Assembly (NCBI GenBank): GCA_050329415.1
Contig: JBHJOS010000139.1
Coordinates: 1-12,133 of the forward strand
DNA: 12,133 bases
Direction of reading: 5' to 3'
Source: JANNOG01 sp050329415
GTDB lineage: Bacteria > Actinomycetota > Actinomycetes > Actinomycetales > JBBAYJ01
In this document: in pieces, positions 6,410 to 12,133 of the stretch
How the letters are laid out: the number at the start of each line of letters is the position of its first letter
Position numbering within the stretch: position 1 is the first letter of the stretch
Position numbers and translations under genes: made by a program
The notes under the pieces: model-generated
Databases searched by the model: none
Seen by the model: only the letters and a program-made list of their open reading frames with translations
What the model was told of the DNA's origin: nothing

Positions 6410-6434
6410 TGAAAGGTTTCATTCGTACGTTTCA
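6410..6434. promoter_or_regulatory. Probable LacI-type operator with extra half-site
   Basis: TGAAAGGTTTCA at 6410-6421 is an inverted repeat (TGAAA/TTTCA, two-base centre) lying over the predicted transcription start. GTTTCA recurs in the same orientation at 6429-6434, 13 bases after the first copy, next to a CGTACG palindrome at 6424-6429. A repressor bound here would block the promoter just upstream. Even-symmetry palindromes of this size are typical LacI-family operators. Assignment to the neighbouring regulator is inferred from position. Confidence 0.6.
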
Positions 6435-6448
6435 TCGGAGGGTCGACG

Positions 6449-7972
6449 GTGACCACGAAACCCTGGGCGGCGGTGCCCGCTCCGCTCGCCGAACTGCGCG
6501 ACGTCACGAAGTCGTTCGGCGCGGTGGCTGCGGTCCGGGGCATCACGCTCGGGCTCCGCCCCGGGGAGGTCCACGCTCTCGTCGGCGAGAACGGCGCCGG
6601 GAAGTCCACCGTGGTCGGGCTGCTCGCGGGGGTGCACCGGCCTGAGGCCGGGGAGGTGCTCGTGGCCGGCGAGCCCGTCGCCCTCGCCTCGCCGTCGGAC
6701 GCCCGGCGGCACGGGATCGCCGTCATCTACCAGGAGCCGATGCTCTTCCCCGACCTGTCGGTGGCCGAGAACATCTTCCTCGGACGCCAGCCCCTCGCCC
6801 GGGGCCGCCGGATCGACCGTCGGGCCATGCGGGCCGCGGCCGTGGCGCTGTTCGACCGGCTCGGGACGCACCTCGACCCGGACCGCCTCGCCCGAGGCCT
6901 GTCGATCGCCGATCAGCAGCTCGTCGAGATCGCGAAGGCGCTGTCGGCCGACGCCCGCGTCCTCGTCATGGACGAGCCGACGGCCGCGCTCTCGGGCCGC
7001 GAGGTGGACCGGCTGTTCGCCGTCACCCGCTCGCTGCGCGACCAGGGCTGCGCCGTGCTCTTCGTCTCCCACCGGTTCGAGGAGATCCGGGCGCTGTGCC
7101 AGCGGGTGACCATCCTGCGGGACGGCCGGCACGTCTCCACCGACCCGCTGGCGGACCTCACGGTCGCCGAGATGGTGCGCCGGATGGTCGGCCGCGACCT
7201 GGGGGACCTCTTCCCCAAGCAGCCGGCCCGCGTCGGCGACATCGTCCTCGAGGTCCGGGCACTGACCCGCCGAGGCGTCTTCGCCGGGGTGGACCTGGAC
7301 GTCCGGGCCGGGGAGATCGTGGCGCTGGCGGGGCTGGTCGGGGCCGGCCGGTCGGAGGTGGTGCGCGCCGTGTTCGGCGTCGACCGGGCCGACTCCGGCA
7401 CCGTGCGGATGGCCGGCCGGCCTCTGCCGCCCGGCCGCCCGGCGGCGGCGATGGCCGCGGGCGTGGCGCTGGTCCCCGAGGACCGTCGCCAGCAGGGCCT
7501 CGTCATGGACCTGTCGATCGAGCGCAACGTCACGCTGCCCCGCCGTCGCCGGCTGGCCGTCGGCGGGTTCCTGATGGGAGGCCGGGAGCGGCGGTCCGCG
7601 GCGGACTGGACCGAGCGGCTGCGCACCCGCTACGCCTCGTTGGCCGACCCGGTGCAGCGGCTCTCGGGCGGGAACCAGCAGAAGGTCGTCCTCGCGAAAT
7701 GGTTGTCGACCGAACCGAGGGTGCTCATCGTCGACGAGCCCACCCGCGGCATCGACGTCGGCACCAAGGCCGAGGTCCACCGGCTGCTGTCCGAGCTGGC
7801 CGGGCGCGGCGTGGCGGTGCTCATGGTGTCGTCCGAGCTGCCCGAGGTGCTGGGGATGGCCGACCGGGTCGTCGTCATGCGGGAGGGCCGGGTCGTCGCC
7901 GAGCTGCCGCGCGCGGCGGCCACCGAGGAGTCGGTCATGGCGGCCGCCACCGGCGGGGAGCTCGCGGCGTGA
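6449..7972 (+). CDS. rhaT: Rhamnose ABC importer ATP-binding protein (CUT2 type, two nucleotide-binding domains)
   Basis: A 507-residue protein, normal for the fused double-domain ATPases of the ribose/rhamnose class. Domain 1 has Walker A GENGAGKST (46-54), Q-loop YQEP (94-97), a degenerate signature LSIADQQ (151-157), Walker B VLVMDEPT (171-178) and the SH switch at 207-208. Domain 2 has the class-typical GLVGAGRS (295-302) with Arg in place of the Walker A Lys, signature LSGGNQQK (405-412) and Walker B LIVDEPTRGID (426-436). It powers sugar import from the cytoplasmic face. GTG 6449 has GGAGGG at 6437-6442, spacing 6. It overlaps the first permease gene by four bases (GTGA). Substrate is assigned from the downstream mutarotase and isomerase. 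The name follows the Rhizobium scheme; E. coli RhaT is an unrelated symporter. Confidence 0.9.
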   Translation: MTTKPWAAVPAPLAELRDVTKSFGAVAAVRGITLGLRPGEVHALVGENGAGKSTVVGLLAGVHRPEAGEVLVAGEPVALASPSDARRHGIAVIYQEPMLFPDLSVAENIFLGRQPLARGRRIDRRAMRAAAVALFDRLGTHLDPDRLARGLSIADQQLVEIAKALSADARVLVMDEPTAALSGREVDRLFAVTRSLRDQGCAVLFVSHRFEEIRALCQRVTILRDGRHVSTDPLADLTVAEMVRRMVGRDLGDLFPKQPARVGDIVLEVRALTRRGVFAGVDLDVRAGEIVALAGLVGAGRSEVVRAVFGVDRADSGTVRMAGRPLPPGRPAAAMAAGVALVPEDRRQQGLVMDLSIERNVTLPRRRRLAVGGFLMGGRERRSAADWTERLRTRYASLADPVQRLSGGNQQKVVLAKWLSTEPRVLIVDEPTRGIDVGTKAEVHRLLSELAGRGVAVLMVSSELPEVLGMADRVVVMREGRVVAELPRAAATEESVMAAATGGELAA

Positions 7973-9006
7973 CCCCGGTCCTCGCCGGCCGGCCGGCCCC
8001 GTCGGCGTCGCGCACCGGCTCCTCGATCCTCGACGCCGTGCTGCGCTTCCGCGAGCTCAGCCTGCTCGTGGTGCTGGTCGCGCTGGTCGCCGTGACGGCC
8101 ACCGCCAACCCGCGCTTCCTGTCCGCCCAGAGCCTGCGCGACCTGGCGCTCGCGGCGTCGATCACCATCGTGCTGGCCACCGGGCTGACCCTGGTCGTCC
8201 TCACCCGCGGCATCGACCTGTCCGTCGGGTCCGTGCTCGGGCTGTCCGCCTTCACGGTGTCGAGCGCGCTGGAACGGGCACCCGGGCTCGGTGTTGCCGG
8301 GGCGATCGCCGTGGGGCTGGCGATCGGGGCGGCGTGCGGCCTGGTGAACGCCGCGGTGATCACCCTCGGCGGGGTGCCGGCGCTGGTGGCGACGCTGGGC
8401 ACGCTGTACCTGTTCCGCGGGGTGGGCTACTTCGCCGCCGGCGGTGACCAGGTCAACGCCGCGGACCTGCCCGACGCCTTCCTCGCCTTCGGCAGCGGGC
8501 GGCTGCTCGGGGTGCCGTACCTGCTCGTGACGGCCGTCGTCGTCGTGGTCCTGGCGAGCGTGCTGCTCGGCCGTTACCGGACCGGCCGCGATCTCTACGC
8601 CATCGGGTCCAACCCGGTCGCCGCCCGGCTCGCCGGGGTGGCGGTCACCCGGCGCCTGCTGCTGGCCTACCTGGCGTGCGGTGCCCTGGCCGGTCTCGGC
8701 GGGGTGCTGTACGCGGCCCGCTTCGGCACCGTGGACGCCTCGGCCGGGACCGGGCTGGAGCTGGGAGTGGTGGCGGCGGTCGTCGTCGGGGGGGTCGCCA
8801 TCTTCGGCGGCAGCGGCACCGCTTACGGGGCCGCTCTCGGCGCCATGGTGCTCACCGTCATCAGCAACGCCCTGCCCGCGCTCGGCGTCGACCAGTTCTG
8901 GCAGCAGGCCGTGGTCGGTGCCCTCATCGTCGGCGCCATCGGCGTGGACCGGCTGGTCGCGCTGCGGGTGGCCGCCTCGATGCGACGGAGGGACGCCCGT
9001 GCCTGA
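7969..9006 (+). CDS. rhaP: Rhamnose ABC importer permease 1
   Basis: A 345-residue polytopic membrane protein of the BPD_transp_2/RbsC type, with some eight to ten hydrophobic segments beginning at about 30. The class motif LTRGIDLSVGSVLGLSA lies at 78-94, and a cytoplasmic coupling-loop-like stretch YAIGSNPVAARLAGV follows the central helices. The GTG start at 7969 overlaps the ATPase stop and is preceded by GGGGAG, so the two are probably translationally coupled. The C-terminus is short and basic (MRRRDARA). It pairs with the next permease to form the heterodimeric channel. Which of the two corresponds to RhaP and which to RhaQ of Rhizobium cannot be settled by eye. Confidence 0.85.
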   Translation: MTPVLAGRPAPSASRTGSSILDAVLRFRELSLLVVLVALVAVTATANPRFLSAQSLRDLALAASITIVLATGLTLVVLTRGIDLSVGSVLGLSAFTVSSALERAPGLGVAGAIAVGLAIGAACGLVNAAVITLGGVPALVATLGTLYLFRGVGYFAAGGDQVNAADLPDAFLAFGSGRLLGVPYLLVTAVVVVVLASVLLGRYRTGRDLYAIGSNPVAARLAGVAVTRRLLLAYLACGALAGLGGVLYAARFGTVDASAGTGLELGVVAAVVVGGVAIFGGSGTAYGAALGAMVLTVISNALPALGVDQFWQQAVVGALIVGAIGVDRLVALRVAASMRRRDARA

Positions 9007-10108
9007 CGCCGACCGCCCGGACCGCTCCTCCGCCGTCGCCCGCGTGGCGACGTGGGAGAACACCCTGGTCCTCCTCGTCGTGGCCTTCCTCGTCGTGGCG
9101 TCGGTCTCCGTCGAGTTCTTCGGCACCTCCCGCAACGCCGGCTTCCTCGTGCTCGAGCTGGTCCCGGTGCTGGTCCTCGCCATGTCGGCGACGCTCGTCA
9201 TCGTCACCGGCCAGATCGATCTGTCGATCGCCAGCGTCGTCGGCCTCACCGGGGCCTTCATGGGCGTGCTGTGGAACGCCGGGCTGCCGCTGGAGACCAT
9301 CGTCCCGCTCGCCGTCGGGCTCGGCGCCGTGCTGGGCGCGGTCAACGGGGTCCTCGTCGCCGCCCTCGGGCTGCCGTCGCTCGCTGTGACCATCGGCACC
9401 CTCGCCCTGTACCGAGGGCTGGCGTTCGTGCTCCTCGGGGACACGGCCGTCGCCGACTGGCCCCGCTCCTTCACCGGGTGGGTGATCGGGACCCTGCCCG
9501 GCACAGCCGTGCCCAACGTCGTCCTGCCGGTGATGGTCCTCGTCGCCGCGACCGCCGTGCTGCTGCACGCCACGCCCGTGGGCCGCGCCATCGTCGCGAT
9601 CGGAGCCAACGCGACCGCGGCCCACTTCGCGGGCGTGCGGGTCCGCCTCGTGACGTTCTGGCTCTTTGTTCTCTCCGGCGCCACGGCCGGCCTGGTGGGG
9701 GTGTTCTGGACGCTGCGCTTCTCCAGCGCCCGGGGCGACAACGCCGTCGGACTGGAGCTCACGGTGGTGGCCGCGGTCCTGCTCGGCGGGGTGTCCATCT
9801 TCGGTGGCCGCGGGACGGTGCCCGGCGTCGTCGCCGGCGTCGTCCTGCTGGTGTCGCTGCAGAACGCGCTGCGGCTGGCGAACGTCTCGACGGAGTCGCT
9901 CACGGTCGTCACCGGGCTGCTCCTCATCCTCTCCGTCCTGCTCCCCAACGTCCTCCGGCAGGCACGCGCCGCCCTGGCCACCGCCGGCCGGCCACCCGAC
10001 CGGACACCACCGGCTCCCGGTCCCGCCCAGCCCGCTCCCGAAGCCGCCACGCCGGGACCCGGCCCGGCGCCGTCCTCACCCGCCTCCACCCCCACCACCC
10101 GGACCTGA
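8999..10108 (+). CDS. rhaQ: Rhamnose ABC importer permease 2
   Basis: A 369-residue polytopic protein of the same class as its neighbour, with the motif VTGQIDLSIASVVGLTG at 69-85 and the coupling-loop-like segment AIGANATAAHFAGV further on. GTG 8999 overlaps the end of the first permease gene by 8 bases and has GGAGGG at 8987-8992 with 6-base spacing. The transmembrane part ends at about residue 325. A Pro/Ala/Thr-rich cytoplasmic tail of about 40 residues (RPPDRTPPAPGPAQPAPEAA onwards) follows and is longer than usual for this family; it has no recognisable domain. A 19-base gap separates it from the binding-protein gene. With the first permease it should form the membrane channel. Confidence 0.85.
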   Translation: MPDADRPDRSSAVARVATWENTLVLLVVAFLVVASVSVEFFGTSRNAGFLVLELVPVLVLAMSATLVIVTGQIDLSIASVVGLTGAFMGVLWNAGLPLETIVPLAVGLGAVLGAVNGVLVAALGLPSLAVTIGTLALYRGLAFVLLGDTAVADWPRSFTGWVIGTLPGTAVPNVVLPVMVLVAATAVLLHATPVGRAIVAIGANATAAHFAGVRVRLVTFWLFVLSGATAGLVGVFWTLRFSSARGDNAVGLELTVVAAVLLGGVSIFGGRGTVPGVVAGVVLLVSLQNALRLANVSTESLTVVTGLLLILSVLLPNVLRQARAALATAGRPPDRTPPAPGPAQPAPEAATPGPGPAPSSPASTPTTRT

Positions 10109-10127
10109 CCACGAGGAAGGATCGACG

Positions 10128-11228
10128 ATGACCCGACTCCGACACCTGCGGCACCTCGCCGCCGTGACCGCGGGCGCGACCGCGCTCGCCGCCCTGGCGG
10201 CGTGCGGCGGCACCACCCAGGACGGCGCCGACGAGGACACGGCCTCGCCGGCCGCCGCCGACACCGCGGGGGCCGCCTCCCCGGGAGCCGCCGACGGCGA
10301 GTTCGAGACCGGGCTCGCCATCGCCATGCTGCCGAAGCAGGTGAACAACCCGTACTTCGACACCGCGTCCACCGGTGCCGAGGAGGCGGTTGCCGAGCTG
10401 GACGGCGAGTACGAGTACACCGGCCCCTCCGACGCCTCCGCGTCGTCGCAGGTCAGTTATGTCAACACACTGAGCCAGCAGGGCACCGACGTCATCCTGC
10501 TGAGCGCCAACGACCCCAACGCCCTGTGTTCGTCGCTGGAGCCCGCCCGGGACTCCGGCACGTTCGTCGTGACGTTCGACTCCGACACCGACCCGGAGTG
10601 CCGGGACGTGTTCGTGAGCCAGGTCGACGGCGAGGAGGTGGGCCGCACCCTCATCGAGATGATGAGCGAGCAGGTCGGCGGGTCCGGGCAGATCGCGATC
10701 CTGTCGGCCACCGCCAACGCCACCAACCAGAACGCCTGGATCGAGGTCATCGAGTCCGAGCTGGAGTCGAACGCCGACTACGCCGACCTCGAGCTCGTCG
10801 CCACCGTGTACGGCGACGACGAGGACGAGAAGTCCTTCCAGGAGGCCCAGGGCCTGCTCCAGGCGCACCCCGACCTCGCCGGGATCATCTCGCCGACGAC
10901 CGTGGGCATCGCGGCGGCCGCCCGGTACCTCCAGGGCTCGGAGTACCAGGGCCAGGTCCAGCTCACCGGGCTCGGCACGCCCAACCAGCTCCGCGACTTC
11001 GTCCAGGACGGCACCGTCACCGAGTTCGCCCTCTGGGATCCGGGCGAGCTGGGCCGCCTCGCCGCGTACACCGGCGCAGCCGTGGCCTCGGGGATCATCA
11101 CCGGCGCCGAGGGCGAGACGTTCACGGCCGGGGACCTGGGGGAGTACACCGTCGGCGCCGACGGCGTCATCGTGCTCGGCCCCCCGACCCGGTTCAACGC
11201 CGACAACATCGACGACTTCGACTTCTGA
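10128..11228 (+). CDS. rhaS: Rhamnose-binding lipoprotein of the ABC importer
   Basis: A 366-residue protein with a lipoprotein signal: basic start (MTRLRHLRHL), hydrophobic core and lipobox LAAC with the acceptor Cys at 26. A Ser/Ala/Asp-rich linker to about residue 60 precedes a type I sugar-binding fold. Typical elements are MLPKQVNNPYFDTASTGAEE (strand and first helix), DVILLSANDPNAL and VTFDSD. This protein captures the sugar outside the membrane and delivers it to the permeases. ATG 10128 has AGGAAGGA just upstream. The mature chain is strongly acidic with few lysines. It is the fourth gene of the operon and is followed by a perfect hairpin, which may help raise its expression over the enzymes. 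It is unrelated to the E. coli AraC-type RhaS. Autoinducer-2 binding is a remote alternative, made unlikely by the neighbouring rhamnose enzymes. Confidence 0.87.
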   Translation: MTRLRHLRHLAAVTAGATALAALAACGGTTQDGADEDTASPAAADTAGAASPGAADGEFETGLAIAMLPKQVNNPYFDTASTGAEEAVAELDGEYEYTGPSDASASSQVSYVNTLSQQGTDVILLSANDPNALCSSLEPARDSGTFVVTFDSDTDPECRDVFVSQVDGEEVGRTLIEMMSEQVGGSGQIAILSATANATNQNAWIEVIESELESNADYADLELVATVYGDDEDEKSFQEAQGLLQAHPDLAGIISPTTVGIAAAARYLQGSEYQGQVQLTGLGTPNQLRDFVQDGTVTEFALWDPGELGRLAAYTGAAVASGIITGAEGETFTAGDLGEYTVGADGVIVLGPPTRFNADNIDDFDF

Positions 11229-11234
11229 GGTCGG

Positions 11235-11254
11235 CCTCCGACGTCCTCCGACGT
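11235..11254 (+). repeat. Two tandem copies of a 10-base unit
   Basis: CCTCCGACGT occurs at 11235-11244 and 11245-11254, just after the stop of the binding-protein gene. Each copy, with the next base, contains a GACGTC palindrome. It is probably incidental. Confidence 0.6.
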
Positions 11255-11268
11255 CGCACCCCATGACC

Positions 11269-11302
11269 GTCCCGGTGCCGGCCGCACGGCCGGCACCGGG
11301 AC
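11269..11302 (+). terminator. Perfect 16-bp hairpin between binding-protein and mutarotase genes
   Basis: The arms at 11269-11284 (GTCCCGGTGCCGGCCG) and 11287-11302 (CGGCCGGCACCGGGAC) are exact reverse complements separated by CA; the real loop will be 4 or more bases. There is no T-tract. It ends 6 bases before the mutarotase ribosome binding site. Because mutarotase and isomerase have no visible promoter of their own, it more likely reduces read-through or protects the upstream mRNA than stops transcription fully. Confidence 0.7.
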
Positions 11303-11308
11303 CTCCAC

Positions 11309-11314
11309 AGGAGG
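11309..11314 (+). promoter_or_regulatory. Ribosome binding site deciding the mutarotase start
   Basis: AGGAGG lies 8 bases before GTG 11323. The longer reading from ATG 11263 would translate the perfect hairpin and add 20 residues absent from the family, so it is rejected. Confidence 0.7.
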
Positions 11315-11322
11315 CGAGGACC

Positions 11323-11682
11323 GTGCCCCGATACTGCTTCACCCTCCAGGTCCGTCCCGACCGGCTCGACGAGTACGTCGAGCGCCACCGGGCGGTCTGG
11401 CCCGAGATGCTGCGCGCGCTCGCCGCCGCGGGGTGGCGGGACTACACCCTCCACCTGCGGGCCGACGGCCTCCTGGTCGGCATCGTGACGGCGGACGACC
11501 TGGCCGCGGCCCAGGACGCGATGACCTCCCGGCCCGTCAACGAGCGCTGGCAGGCCGAGATGGCGCCGTACTTCCAGGACCTCGACGACGTGTCCCCGGA
11601 CCTCGGCCTCCGCGTCCTGCCGAAGATCTTCGATCTGGAGGGTCAGCTCGCGGCCGTCGACCGGGCGGGAGCGAGGGCGTGA
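11323..11682 (+). CDS. rhaM: L-rhamnose mutarotase
   Basis: A 119-residue protein of the RhaM family, which interconverts alpha and beta anomers of L-rhamnose so that the isomerase gets its preferred form. The sequence opens with YCFTLQVRPDRLDEYVERHR, continues with AVWPEML (24-30) and GWRDYTLHLR (37-46), and has VNERWQAEMAPYF toward the end, all typical. Tyr18, His22 and Tyr41 fall at the positions known for the sugar-binding and catalytic residues of the E. coli enzyme. The tryptophan described near position 63 in E. coli is not present here; the local sequence is LAAAQDAM. The C-terminus (VLPKIFDLEG onwards) is a little longer than in E. coli. Its stop overlaps the GTG of the isomerase gene (GTGA), coupling the two cytoplasmic enzymes. 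Confidence 0.92.
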   Translation: MPRYCFTLQVRPDRLDEYVERHRAVWPEMLRALAAAGWRDYTLHLRADGLLVGIVTADDLAAAQDAMTSRPVNERWQAEMAPYFQDLDDVSPDLGLRVLPKIFDLEGQLAAVDRAGARA

Positions 11683-12133
11683 GCGGCCCGGGGACGGGCG
11701 CGCGCGCCCGGGTGGCGGACGGCGTCCGGGAGCTCTCGATCGAGCTGCCGTCGTGGGCGTTCGGCAACTCCGGCACCCGCTTCAAGGTCTTCGCCCAGGC
11801 GGGCGTCCCGCGCACCGTCGAGGAGAAGATCGACGATGCGGCTCAGGTCCACGCCGTGACCGGGGCCGCTCCGCGGGTCTCGCTCCACATCCCGTGGGAC
11901 CGGGTGGCCGACTACCCGGCCCTCGCCCGCCACGCCCGCGACCGCGGGGTGGCCGTCGGTGCGATCAACGCCAACGTCTTCCAGGACGACGACTACCGCC
12001 TCGGCAGCGTCGCCAACCCGGACCCCGGGGTCCGCCGGAAGGCCACGGACCACCTCCTGGAGTGCGTCGAGATCGCCCGCGCCGCCGGCTCCCGGGACGT
12101 CAAGCTGTGGTTCGCCGACGGCCTCAACTACCC
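11679..12133 (+). CDS. rhaI: L-rhamnose isomerase, N-terminal part (runs off window)
   Basis: The reading frame is open from GTG 11679 to the window end, giving 151 residues of a protein usually near 385-390. Segments such as IELPSWAFGNSGTRFKVF (21-38), VSLHIPWD (67-74), GAINANVFQDDDYRLGSVAN (94-113) and VKLWFADGLNY (141-151) are characteristic of the RhaI type found in Streptomyces, rhizobia and Pseudomonas stutzeri rather than the E. coli RhaA type. The enzyme is a metal-dependent TIM-barrel that converts L-rhamnose to L-rhamnulose in the cytoplasm. Metal ligands lie beyond the visible part. It overlaps the mutarotase stop by four bases. The fate of rhamnulose (kinase and aldolase, or a bifunctional aldolase/dehydrogenase) must be encoded downstream or elsewhere. 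Confidence 0.92.
   Translation, partial: MSGPGTGARARVADGVRELSIELPSWAFGNSGTRFKVFAQAGVPRTVEEKIDDAAQVHAVTGAAPRVSLHIPWDRVADYPALARHARDRGVAVGAINANVFQDDDYRLGSVANPDPGVRRKATDHLLECVEIARAAGSRDVKLWFADGLNY

Noticed and set aside
6409..6645. Short plus-strand frame beginning in the operator region
   Set aside because: It overlaps the ATPase gene out of frame, has no ribosome binding site, and reads as Arg/Gly-rich noise.
7331..7354. Arg in place of Lys in the second Walker A motif of the ATPase
   Set aside because: GLVGAGRS is the usual form in the second domain of ribose/rhamnose-class ATPases, so it is not an inactivating change peculiar to this gene.
7630..10098. Minus-strand 822-codon open frame opposite the permease genes
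   Set aside because: It is antisense to clear permease coding sequence, is Thr/Ser/Arg/Pro-rich without a credible domain, and has no supporting start signal. Long antisense frames are expected at this GC content.
11263..11322. 20-residue N-terminal extension of the mutarotase
   Set aside because: It would encode the perfect hairpin, has no family counterpart, and the AGGAGG at 11309-11314 supports GTG 11323.
9924..11342. Minus-strand 472-codon frame opposite the binding-protein gene
   Set aside because: Gly/Val/Arg-rich antisense shadow of a gene with a clear lipobox and sugar-binding fold.

Overview
The window is about 12 kb of very GC-rich DNA with short intergenic gaps, frequent GTG starts, stop/start overlaps and strong G-rich ribosome binding sites. 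With a Tad-type pilin gene, an OmpA-like wall-binding protein and a LacI-controlled sugar operon, this points to a high-GC Gram-positive actinobacterium. A Geodermatophilales or Pseudonocardiales-like source would fit, but that is a guess. No rRNA, tRNA, CRISPR array, insertion sequence or phage gene was found, and no gene-free stretch exceeds 300 bases.

Region A (1-2925, + strand) looks like the distal end of a Tad/Flp pilus locus. It holds a 63-residue pilin-like protein, a TadE/TadG-like membrane protein, an OmpA-domain peptidoglycan-binding protein and a lipoprotein. The last three genes are linked by SD-preceded, overlapping or near-overlapping junctions. The lipoprotein appears to share a domain with the N-terminal half of the OmpA-domain protein. 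A perfect 15-bp hairpin separates the pilin gene from the TadE/TadG-like gene.

Region B (2998-5285) holds three poorly characterised genes: a minus-strand two-helix membrane protein, a divergent membrane-anchored protein resembling the LppX/LprAFG group, and a small soluble protein.

Region C (5293-12133) is an L-rhamnose uptake and catabolism cluster. A minus-strand LacI-family regulator faces an operon encoding a CUT2-type ABC importer (ATPase, two permeases, binding lipoprotein), an L-rhamnose mutarotase and an L-rhamnose isomerase that runs off the window. The mutarotase and isomerase are what fix the substrate as rhamnose rather than ribose or autoinducer-2. The divergent gap carries a readable -35/-10 promoter with a TGAAA/TTTCA palindrome at the expected transcription start, so simple repression relieved by the sugar or a metabolite is likely. 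A perfect 16-bp hairpin sits between the binding-protein gene and the mutarotase gene and probably lowers expression of the enzymes relative to the transporter. Kinase/aldolase or dehydrogenase steps would be expected downstream of the window.

I do not see a clearly new biological system. The most unusual items are the duplicated domain in the OmpA/lipoprotein pair, the two near-identical-design hairpins inside operons, and the uncharacterised divergent membrane gene pair.
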